Shown here: in pieces, positions 1 through 6,286 of the stretch
Layout: every line of letters starts with the position of its first letter
Position numbering within the stretch: the stretch's first letter is position 1
Program-made: the position numbers and the translations under genes
NCBI RefSeq assembly: GCF_900113125.1
Contig: NZ_FOOG01000003.1
Coordinates: forward strand, 82,782 to 146,781
DNA from: Halobacillus alkaliphilus
GTDB lineage: Bacteria > Bacillota > Bacilli > Bacillales > Halobacillaceae
Length of the DNA: 64,000 nt
Direction of reading: 5' to 3'
The notes under the pieces: model-generated
Seen by the model: the letters and a program-made list of their open reading frames with translations, nothing else
What the model was told of the DNA's origin: nothing
The model's database searches: none

Positions 1-313
1 CCTGAGGCATCATCGGCATCTGGCCCTGACCCATTTGGTTTTGAGACATGTAATCCATCCAGTTATAATCTGGTGAAGATCCTTGCGGGAAGGCGTAATC
101 CTGAGTTTGGAAAGAATTAGCCTCCGAAGTCATATAAGGGAAATAATGAAAATTATTTAGTAAATGATGGTTTTGAACTAATATGTGCGTCGGATGAATA
201 TAGTCTTGATTTTCTACAAAGTAATTGTCTACTACACATTGCTGTACCGGGCAAACGATCGGACGCCTGTCGCAGGAATGAGCGCCTTGACCTTGCATTG
301 AATGGTGATGCAT
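1..313 (-). CDS. cotD: CotD-family spore coat protein (3' end cut by window)
   Basis: Reading frame open from 313 to the window edge, so the C-terminus is missing. ATG at 313 is preceded by an AAGGAG-type ribosome site; a second in-frame ATG at 298 is further from it. The protein starts with a His run, then PIVCPVQQCVV, an HPTH motif, and an HFHYFP-like segment (NNFHYFPYMTS), the pattern of inner-coat CotD proteins (His/Cys-rich, HPTH, HYFP). A Gln/Met/Pro-rich tail follows (QMGQGQMPMMPQ), unlike the short B. subtilis CotD and closer to YppG-type tails. CotD is deposited on the forespore by the mother cell. Family by motif memory; role inferred. B. subtilis has cotD in this same chromosomal neighbourhood. 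Confidence 0.75.
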   Translation of the reverse strand, partial: MHHHSMQGQGAHSCDRRPIVCPVQQCVVDNYFVENQDYIHPTHILVQNHHLLNNFHYFPYMTSEANSFQTQDYAFPQGSSPDYNWMDYMSQNQMGQGQMPMMPQ

Positions 314-345
314 ACAACTTTCACTCCTTATCGTCTATTCCTTAT

Positions 346-373
346 CAGCGTATGTCATGCATCTGCAAGATGT
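346..373 (-). promoter_or_regulatory. Candidate SigK-type promoter of cotD
   Basis: On the minus strand AC (373-372), a 17-nt spacer, then CATACGCTG (354-346), close to the SigK pattern AC-N17-CATANNNTA. It would start transcription about 25 nt before the ATG at 313, which suits a late mother-cell coat gene. The last bases of the -10 deviate (TG rather than TA). Pattern match only. Confidence 0.4.
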
Positions 374-487
374 ACTGGGCGAAATTATCATATTAATAAG
401 AACTTTCCCATCGATCATAAAAGAAAAAAAGAAGCTTACAAAGTAGTCAAGATTAAATTCACGTTATTCCTGCTAAAGAAAAGAAAA

Positions 488-510
488 AAGGAAGGATTGC
501 ATCCCTCCTT
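488..510 (-). terminator. Terminator downstream of cdd
   Basis: Arms AAGGAAGGA (488-496) and TCCCTCCTT (502-510), one mismatch, 5-nt loop, followed on the minus strand by a T-rich run. It lies 18 bp past the cdd stop and separates cdd from cotD. Confidence 0.6.
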
Positions 511-527
511 CTATGTAAAGCTATTAC

Positions 528-935
528 TTAAGAAGATTCCTCCGGCAGATCGGCGGATGAAAAAGAAAAAGGCAGTAATTCATCCATAGACAACGTTTTA
601 TAATCTCCTGAGAGATTAGAAGCATGAATCTTCACGCTCGAGTCAAAGAATTCACTCATTACTTGACGGCATGAACCACAAGGTGGAACGGGACGTTTTG
701 TATCTGCGACTACAGCGAGTTCCTGAAATTTAACGTGCCCCTCTGAAATGGCCTTAAAAATGGCCACTCTTTCTGCACAGCACGCTACCGGATAAGCGGC
801 ATTCTCAATATTACATCCGGTGTACAGAGTTCCATCCGCTGTTAGAAGTGCTGCTCCTACAGGAAATTTTGAATAGGGAGTATAAGCCTTTTCCCGACTA
901 TCTTTAGCATGTTGAATTAACTCTTCCTGGTTCAT
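528..935 (-). CDS. cdd: Cytidine deaminase
   Basis: Deaminates cytidine and deoxycytidine to uridine and deoxyuridine in pyrimidine salvage; a cytosolic zinc enzyme. 135 aa, the size of the small homotetrameric class. Zinc ligands are visible: C53 in the CAE motif (ACCAER, catalytic E55) and the PCGSC pair C86/C89. ATG at 935 follows GGGAGG with good spacing. In B. subtilis cdd sits with era; here it stands alone between a coat gene and an RND pump, transcribed from its own promoter (965-993) and followed by a terminator. A cre-like dyad overlaps the -35, suggesting catabolite control. Identification secure; regulation inferred. Confidence 0.96.
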   Translation of the reverse strand: MNQEELIQHAKDSREKAYTPYSKFPVGAALLTADGTLYTGCNIENAAYPVACCAERVAIFKAISEGHVKFQELAVVADTKRPVPPCGSCRQVMSEFFDSSVKIHASNLSGDYKTLSMDELLPFSFSSADLPEESS

Positions 936-964
936 ATTATAACCTCCCTTTTATTGGGATGATA

Positions 965-1002
965 ATTATAAAACAATTCCATATATATGTAAAGCGATTA
1001 CA
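965..1002 (-). promoter_or_regulatory. SigA promoter of cdd with overlapping cre-like site
   Basis: Minus strand: -35 TTTACA (993-988), 17-nt spacer, -10 TATAAT (970-965). The -35 is embedded in TGTAATCGCTTTACA (1002-988), whose first 14 bases match the CcpA cre consensus TGWNANCGNTNWCA at 12 of 14 positions. CcpA bound here would block RNA polymerase. Promoter is strong by match; cre is inference. Confidence 0.6.
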
Positions 1003-1045
1003 AAATGAAATAATCTCATCTAAAAACACATTCAGGACATTAATA

Positions 1046-1077
1046 TTTGACACATGTGTCAAAAAAAAGTTTATACT
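1046..1077 (+). promoter_or_regulatory. Promoter with 18-bp palindromic operator upstream of RND gene
   Basis: TTTGACACATGTGTCAAA (1046-1063) is a perfect palindrome. It contains a consensus -35 TTGACA (1047-1052); a -10 TATACT lies at 1072-1077 with an unusually long 19-nt spacer. A dimeric repressor (TetR- or MarR-like) bound here would cover the -35. The regulator is not encoded next door. Confidence 0.6.
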
Positions 1078-1132
1078 TGATGTAATCATTAAATAGCTGC
1101 TTAATTTCAATGGTAATAAAGGAGGAACAGAG

Positions 1133-4100
1133 ATGTCCAAAATACTTCAATTCAATAAGATCATTTGGGTTTTCATAATTCTGCTGATTTTCACAGGTAT
1201 CTTTACTTATCTTCAGCTCCCAAAAAGAGAAATCCCCGAGATTAATGTTAATGTAGCATCGATTTCTACCGTATTCCCAGGGGCAACTCCTCAGGAAGTA
1301 GAAAGAACCGTCATTAATCCATTGGAAACAGAATTATTAAACATCCAGGGGGTAGACCAAGTCACCTCAGCATCAACCACAGGTTTTGGTTCCATTACCA
1401 CTACACTTACTGGGGATGCTGAGCCGAATACAGTGAATTCAAAAATTCGTCAGGTGGTCTCTGACGTTTCTCGCGGATTCCCCGAAGAGGTACAAGATCC
1501 TGATGTAAATACAGACCTTAATTCCTCTTCTGTAGCTTCCTATCACTTACTCGCTGACAATGATGAAGACCTTTATAATCTTAGAGATACATTAGAAACA
1601 TGGCGGGCCGAATTAACTGAAATTACTGGCGTAGAATCTATTCTTATTAAAGGCTTACCTGGGCAAAAAGTTTCCGTCAGCTTAGATAATACCCAGCTTA
1701 AAGAAAATCAATTATCTCCCTCACAGGTCATCTCATCCATACAGAACGAAATTGCACCTGCAGCAATAGGAACGGAACAGGAAGATAACAAAATTTATCA
1801 GCTTATCCTTGATAAATACTCAAATATTGATGAGTTATCGCAATTATCAATCGGTCAAAATAATGAAGGTGAAAGTTTAACTATTGAAGATATCGGGTCC
1901 ATAAATGTAATCAATGAAGAAGTAGATGACCTGATCTCTTATGATGGAAAAGCAGCGTTATCTGTGACAATACTAGCCAAGGAAGGAGTAAATATATCTG
2001 CTTTACAGGATAGTATCACCTCTAGAATTAATACGCTCTCTAGTGAATTACCGGCTGCTATTGAGGTGGATCAATTCTACACTCAAAGTACAATTATAGA
2101 AGAAGTCTTCACAAATCTAATCACTTCGTTCTCCATCTCATTTTTTGCAGTAATCGTAATTATGGTGTTGGGTTTACCTATTTCTTCTGCTATTCTGGTA
2201 GCTTTGTCAATTCCAATTTCCATTATTATTGGACTTATTCCACTCCCCTACGTAGGAGTAGATTTAAACCAGATATCCATTATTGGAATGATTATTGCCA
2301 TTGGAATACTCGTGGACGACGCCATTGTGGTTAATGATAATATTCAGCGAAGATTCCAGCTTGGAGATGGTCCTTTAGAAGGTACTATACGCGGGATTAA
2401 AGAGGTAAGAAAATCGATTGTTACCTCAACTCTTATGATTATCTTCAGCTTTTTCCCATTAACTTTCTTGTCAGGTTCAAACGGTGATTTTATAAGGGCT
2501 TTGCCAACCGTGCTCATCTTTACGATCCTTGCTTCAACTATCATTGCGTTAACCTTTATACCAACCGTTCAATATGCAAGAAAACGCCGGCAGAAAAAGC
2601 AAAATAAATCAAAAGCAGGTCTCCTTGGCGGGTTCTTTAATTGGATCGAACGTGTTTATGCCGATTCCATTCTGCCAAAGACTACTAAAAAACCGTGGCT
2701 CACTGCTCTTACAGGTTTAATTTTATGTGCTCTGCTTGCCACACTGGTTGTTCGCATTCCTTTTGAGTTCTTTCCTTCTGCGGACCGCCCTGAAGTTACT
2801 ATTTCAGTAGAATACCCACAGGGAACGCCAATTGAAGAAACTCAATCACAACTGGAAGCAATGAAAGACTTTTTAACAGAGCAGGAAGAGAACATTACTG
2901 AATCCGCTATATATACGGGTACAGGTCTTCCTAACATATTCAATTCCTCCCTGAATCGTTCAGGTGAAAATACAGGACAGCTCTTAGTGAGAATAGACCG
3001 TGATGAAACCAGCGCTTCTTCCTTTATTAACAATTGGGAAGAGCCATTAAGAGAAGAATTTTCCAATGCAGAAGTATTTCTTGAAACCATTGTATCGGGT
3101 CCACCTCCGTCCCCGCCGGTTCAAGTAAAGATTCAAGGTCCAGAATTAGAGCCGCTCATTCAGGAAGCTAGAAGTGCAAGGGATCAACTGGCTGACATCG
3201 ATGAAGCAGAAATTGCCACCATTAATGCAGGATCCGGGCAGCCATTCACACAGTTTAATCCAGACCGTGATAAGCTCGCTGAAAATAATATTCCGATCAG
3301 TCAAATTACCTCTCAGCTTCAGCTTGCTAACACTGGAGTGCCTCTTGGAACGTTTGATAATGGGGTGGAACGTCTTCCTCTGGAAATTATACTTGATGAC
3401 GAAGATCCAAATGGGGTTAATTTAGAAAATTTAACGGTAGTCAGCCAGCAGAATCCAAGTGAAGGTCAACCACCTGCTTCCTTCTCCTTAGATGAACTCA
3501 TCTCTCAGGAAGAGGTTGAACAAGTTGGGGCTATTCCTCATCTGAATGGCAAACGTACGATTACGGTCGAAGCTTATCCAAAAGAGGGTGCCGAAGAAGC
3601 ATTTACAAGTAAGTCCAATGATGTTGTATCTGCAATTAAAGAAGACTTACCAGAGGGTTATTCTCTTGTAGAAAGCGGGGAGACAGACGCTCAAACAGAG
3701 TTCTTTGTTGAAGTTGCTAAACTGTTTGTGATCGTCTTGTTCCTGATTTATCTGACTATCGCCATCCAATTTAACTCGTTATTAATGCCAGTATTAATAA
3801 CCGGAACTGTATTTTTGGCAGTTACAGGAGCTATTATTGGTCTATTCGTCTCCGGCCAGCCACTAAGTTTCTTAGCAGTTCTTGGAATTGTCTCATTATC
3901 TGGTATTGTTGTTCGTAATTCTGTAATATTGATTGAATTTATCGAGCAGAATAAAGAAACCTACTCATCTACGGTTGAAGCCGTAATAGAAGCAGGGCGT
4001 GCCAGAGTAAGGCCGATTGTCCTTACTTCTCTAACTTCAATTGCAGCTCTGACACCGATTATATTTACAGGTGATGTCTTGTTTAAGCCACTTGCAGTAT

Positions 4101-4207
4101 CTATTGTGTCTGGCTTGTTATTTTCAACTATACTCACCCTGTTACTTGTACCTGCATTCTATTTAATTATCGTAAAAATTACGGGAAAGAAAACGACACA
4201 CGAATAA
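1133..4207 (+). CDS. RND-family efflux transporter (SwrC/AcrB-like)
   Basis: Proton-driven exporter of the HAE1/AcrB superfamily in the cytoplasmic membrane; Gram-positive members such as B. subtilis SwrC (YerP) export surfactin-like amphiphiles and other toxic compounds. 1024 aa, full length. TM1 at about residues 10-30, a first large extracytoplasmic loop, a TM cluster around 330-480 with the paired acidic GILVDDAIVV motif of the proton relay in TM4, a second loop, and a final TM cluster from about 860. ATG follows AAAGGAGG at 1122-1129. Only plus-strand gene in the first 5 kb, with its own operator-promoter and a strong terminator (4252-4280), so it is a single-gene unit. No periplasmic adaptor or outer channel is present, as expected for a monoderm. 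Substrate unknown. Confidence 0.93.
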   Translation: MSKILQFNKIIWVFIILLIFTGIFTYLQLPKREIPEINVNVASISTVFPGATPQEVERTVINPLETELLNIQGVDQVTSASTTGFGSITTTLTGDAEPNTVNSKIRQVVSDVSRGFPEEVQDPDVNTDLNSSSVASYHLLADNDEDLYNLRDTLETWRAELTEITGVESILIKGLPGQKVSVSLDNTQLKENQLSPSQVISSIQNEIAPAAIGTEQEDNKIYQLILDKYSNIDELSQLSIGQNNEGESLTIEDIGSINVINEEVDDLISYDGKAALSVTILAKEGVNISALQDSITSRINTLSSELPAAIEVDQFYTQSTIIEEVFTNLITSFSISFFAVIVIMVLGLPISSAILVALSIPISIIIGLIPLPYVGVDLNQISIIGMIIAIGILVDDAIVVNDNIQRRFQLGDGPLEGTIRGIKEVRKSIVTSTLMIIFSFFPLTFLSGSNGDFIRALPTVLIFTILASTIIALTFIPTVQYARKRRQKKQNKSKAGLLGGFFNWIERVYADSILPKTTKKPWLTALTGLILCALLATLVVRIPFEFFPSADRPEVTISVEYPQGTPIEETQSQLEAMKDFLTEQEENITESAIYTGTGLPNIFNSSLNRSGENTGQLLVRIDRDETSASSFINNWEEPLREEFSNAEVFLETIVSGPPPSPPVQVKIQGPELEPLIQEARSARDQLADIDEAEIATINAGSGQPFTQFNPDRDKLAENNIPISQITSQLQLANTGVPLGTFDNGVERLPLEIILDDEDPNGVNLENLTVVSQQNPSEGQPPASFSLDELISQEEVEQVGAIPHLNGKRTITVEAYPKEGAEEAFTSKSNDVVSAIKEDLPEGYSLVESGETDAQTEFFVEVAKLFVIVLFLIYLTIAIQFNSLLMPVLITGTVFLAVTGAIIGLFVSGQPLSFLAVLGIVSLSGIVVRNSVILIEFIEQNKETYSSTVEAVIEAGRARVRPIVLTSLTSIAALTPIIFTGDVLFKPLAVSIVSGLLFSTILTLLLVPAFYLIIVKITGKKTTHE

Positions 4208-4251
4208 ACCTCCTATGCTTTTAAAAAGAATTAACAGTTCTATATAAACTT

Positions 4252-4280
4252 AGCTGCCGGTAAATCCGGCAGCTTTTTTA
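4252..4280 (+). terminator. Terminator of RND transporter gene
   Basis: Perfect 9-bp arms AGCTGCCGG (4252-4260) and CCGGCAGCT (4266-4274), 5-nt loop, then TTTTTT. Classic intrinsic terminator 45 bp after the stop codon. Confidence 0.92.
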
Positions 4281-4284
4281 ACTT

Positions 4285-4470
4285 AGGCTCTGTTATTCCG
4301 TGCTGATTTTAAGGTAAAGCTCCCGTTTGTTGAAGACTCAGTTTCGAGATAAATGGGTCCGTTACTAAAATGGGGATGAGGGTTGGTGGGGAAATAACTC
4401 GCTTTCCTATGGCCCTATTGCGTAATAAGCCTCTTATGAGAAATTTCTTCAGAGAAATCATAGAAGATCA
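4285..4470. other. Gene-free stretch resembling a decayed interspersed repeat
   Basis: No ORF or hairpin of note. The segment around 4395-4440 (AACTCGCTTTCC, then TGCG and AAGCCTC) resembles, from memory, GC-rich intergenic repeats seen scattered in halophilic Bacillaceae, but is too diverged to be sure. Confidence 0.25.
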
Positions 4471-4476
4471 ACAAAA

Positions 4477-4502
4477 AAACCTCAGTGGCTACACTGAGGT
4501 TT
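4477..4502 (-). terminator. Terminator of yppE
   Basis: 11-bp perfect arms AAACCTCAGTG (4477-4487) and CACTGAGGTTT (4492-4502), 4-nt loop, followed on the minus strand by a run of T. Ends 12 bp beyond the yppE stop. Confidence 0.9.
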
Positions 4503-4513
4503 CTAGCTATTTA

Positions 4514-4870
4514 CTACCTGTTTTTTATATCACTTAATATCATATCCAGAACGTAATGAACGGATTGATATAATTCCTTAAACCTTTTCCGATGCACATC
4601 CACATAGTAGCTGTGCAAAATAATCATCTCGATATTTTCATTCGTAGATTTAATCTGATTTGGATGTACGCTTGCCCCTCGGTTTTTCACATACTCCTCA
4701 GCCTCTTCACTCCACAAACTGTTAAGTTCAAACATGGGCGAGGTTTCTTCCTTCACTTTTTCAAAAAAAGCGTGATTTTTTTTATCGACGGGACCCTCAG
4801 TTTCCAGAAATTGAGTATGGAGGTGATCGATCAGTTGCTTTAAATCTTTTGTATGTTTTTCTAACGCCAA
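4514..4870 (-). CDS. yppE: YppE-like protein (DUF1798)
   Basis: 118 aa, all-helical, cytosolic, no signal peptide. Length, charge pattern and the C-terminal helix HYVLDMILSDIKNR fit the DUF1798/YppE family of Bacillaceae, a helical bundle of unknown function. Its place beside sspM-recU-ponA is the B. subtilis position of yppE. Start is TTG at 4870 with AAAGGTG about 10 nt upstream; no ATG lies nearby in frame. Function unknown. Family assignment by synteny and general resemblance. Confidence 0.75.
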   Translation of the reverse strand: MALEKHTKDLKQLIDHLHTQFLETEGPVDKKNHAFFEKVKEETSPMFELNSLWSEEAEEYVKNRGASVHPNQIKSTNENIEMIILHSYYVDVHRKRFKELYQSVHYVLDMILSDIKNR

Positions 4871-4928
4871 AATATGTTCACACCTTTTTAGTTTACCTTA
4901 CCATGATTATCTCTTTTATATCAATGAA

Positions 4929-5195
4929 TCATATAGCTGAAACCTGGTCCTTTGGGTGATGATACTTCTCTCTAACCTGATCTTCCTTCCCAAGCCTTAC
5001 TTCTTCAATCTGCTGCTTTAAATGAAATAATCCATCATAAAGGTCATCCATTTCTTTTCTATGGGCTACAGCCATACTAAATACAGTCTCATCCGTTCTT
5101 GTGGCTACCTGCTGCTTTAAACCTGACATTTTATCTTTCAATTTAAGCAGCTGCTCCTCGAATTCTGAAGAAGTGCGATATATTTGCACATTCAT
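4929..5195 (-). CDS. Small coiled-coil protein (YppD-position)
   Basis: 88 aa, predicted almost wholly helical with heptad spacing (FEEQLLKLKDKMSGLKQQV, then LYDGLFHLKQQIEEVRL), so a short coiled coil is likely; no membrane segment or signal. It occupies the yppD position between yppE and sspM, but I do not recognise the sequence and infer no function. The AGGAGG site at about 5198-5203 is too close to the ATG at 5195 (2 nt); a GTG at 5189 has better 8-nt spacing and may be the true start. Confidence 0.65.
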   Translation of the reverse strand: MNVQIYRTSSEFEEQLLKLKDKMSGLKQQVATRTDETVFSMAVAHRKEMDDLYDGLFHLKQQIEEVRLGKEDQVREKYHHPKDQVSAI

Positions 5196-5235
5196 CTCCT
5201 CCTCTACCCTGATACCCTTTTAATTCTCCTGTTAA

Positions 5236-5265
5236 TGTATAACTCCTTCCCCAATGACAAGACTA
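5236..5265 (+). promoter_or_regulatory. Candidate SigG promoter of sspM
   Basis: TGTATA (5236-5241), 17-nt spacer, AAGACTA (5259-5265), compared with the SigG pattern TGNATA-N17/18-CATANTA. Would give a leader of about 55 nt to the sspM ATG. sspM-type genes are forespore-expressed, which supports the reading. Confidence 0.4.
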
Positions 5266-5328
5266 GAACTAATGCTACAAAACAAGTCAAATTGAACAAA
5301 TACCTTCGACAGTAAAGGAGGACTCTTT

Positions 5329-5421
5329 ATGCCAAAAAAGAAAGATCAAAAACCTAAAAAACCCGAACCTGCAAAAACGGATAACCCGAAGCTTGCTGGT
5401 GAAAACCGTCCATCCACTTAA
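5329..5421 (+). CDS. sspM: Acid-soluble spore protein M-like peptide
   Basis: 30-codon ORF. ATG at 5329 is preceded by AAAGGAGG (5314-5321) at ideal spacing, and the stop is followed at once by a strong terminator, so this is a real single-gene unit. The peptide is Lys/Pro-rich with the C-terminal block LAGENRPST, matching LGGPNRPST of B. subtilis SspM, a minor small acid-soluble spore protein made in the forespore. B. subtilis sspM also lies just upstream of recU-ponA. Precise role in the spore is not known. Identity rests on C-terminal motif plus synteny. Confidence 0.8.
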   Translation: MPKKKDQKPKKPEPAKTDNPKLAGENRPST

Positions 5422-5427
5422 TAAGAG

Positions 5428-5462
5428 GGCTGCTGCTGAATAAATTAGCAGCAGCCTTTTTT
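5428..5462 (+). terminator. Terminator of sspM
   Basis: Perfect 10-bp arms GGCTGCTGCT (5428-5437) and AGCAGCAGCC (5447-5456), 9-nt loop, six T. Begins 7 bp after the sspM stop. Confidence 0.93.
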
Positions 5463-5636
5463 AATCCCCCTTAAACAAGTTCTTTTTTTCGAATAGAATA
5501 ATTAGTTCGGAAAATAAATGGTATAATTGTCCATGATTTGAACTTTTTGTCGAATGCTTAAAATAAATGAAACCTTTTAGTTGTCCATACGTCTAAAAAA
5601 TTGAAGCCTTCACATATATCCTTGGAGGTTAATTTT

Positions 5637-5645
5637 TGGTATGAT
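5637..5645 (+). promoter_or_regulatory. Extended -10 promoter for recU-ponA
   Basis: TTGGTATGAT contains an extended -10 (TGG then TATGAT, 5640-5645) about 29 nt before the recU ATG. No good -35 at 17 nt. A second TGGTATAAT lies near 5519-5527. Pattern match. Confidence 0.4.
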
Positions 5646-5674
5646 ACTCTCATGGCTGCAGGGAGGTATAGTGA

Positions 5675-6286
5675 ATGAAATATCCCAATGGAAAACGGTC
5701 GGCTAATGCAAAAAAATTTTCCGCACCTAAACAGCAAAAAAAGACTACATTTAGCAATCGTGGAATGACGCTGGAAGAAGATATCAGTTTAACGAACAAA
5801 TACTACTTAGACTCTCAAATCGCAGTAGTTCATAAGAAACCAACCCCCGTCCAGATCGTAAACGTGGATTATCCCAAAAGAAGTGCTGCTGTAATAAAAG
5901 AAGCCTATTTTAAGCAAGCTTCTACCACAGATTTTAATGGGGTTTATCGCGGTAAGTATATTGATTTCGAAGCGAAAGAAACAAGAAATAAGACGTCATT
6001 CCCGTTAAGCAACGTTCATCAACACCAGATTGACCATATGAAAGCAGTGGATCAACAAGGTGGTATCTGTTTTATGATCATCAAGTTTGCTCCGTTGGAG
6101 GAAGTGTATTTACTTCCTTCCAAGCAACTATTTATATTTTGGGATGAGCAGTGGAAAGGCGGAAGAAAATCAATTCCCTACGCTTTTATTAAAAAGGAAG
6201 GTTACCACATTCCTTTCCATTTCCAGGCACGAGTTGATTACGCTGCTGCTTTGGATAAGCTTATTTCTGAATTGGAGGAGAACTAA
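5675..6286 (+). CDS. recU: Holliday junction resolvase RecU
   Basis: Endonuclease that cleaves four-way junctions in recombination and chromosome segregation of Firmicutes, working with RuvAB. 203 aa, the family's usual size. The nuclease core is visible: an acidic segment [12 protein letters not shown] at about residues 94-105 (Asp/Glu-x-Lys metal site), the basic N-terminal tail, and the [12 protein letters not shown] helix. ATG at 5675 follows GGGAGG. The stop codon abuts the ponA ATG (TAAATG), so recU and ponA are translated from one message, as in B. subtilis where recU-ponA is a conserved pair linking DNA repair and wall growth. Confidence 0.97.
   Translation: MKYPNGKRSANAKKFSAPKQQKKTTFSNRGMTLEEDISLTNKYYLDSQIAVVHKKPTPVQIVNVDYPKRSAAVIKEAYFKQASTTDFNGVYRGKYIDFEAKETRNKTSFPLSNVHQHQIDHMKAVDQQGGICFMIIKFAPLEEVYLLPSKQLFIFWDEQWKGGRKSIPYAFIKKEGYHIPFHFQARVDYAAALDKLISELEEN

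Noticed and set aside
302-589. 95-codon plus-strand ORF over the cotD leader and cdd end
   Set aside because: No ribosome site; covers the cotD promoter and cdd terminator on the opposite strand.
4252-4280. GC-rich hairpin considered as a riboswitch or small RNA
   Set aside because: Simple stem plus T-run directly behind the RND gene: an ordinary terminator.
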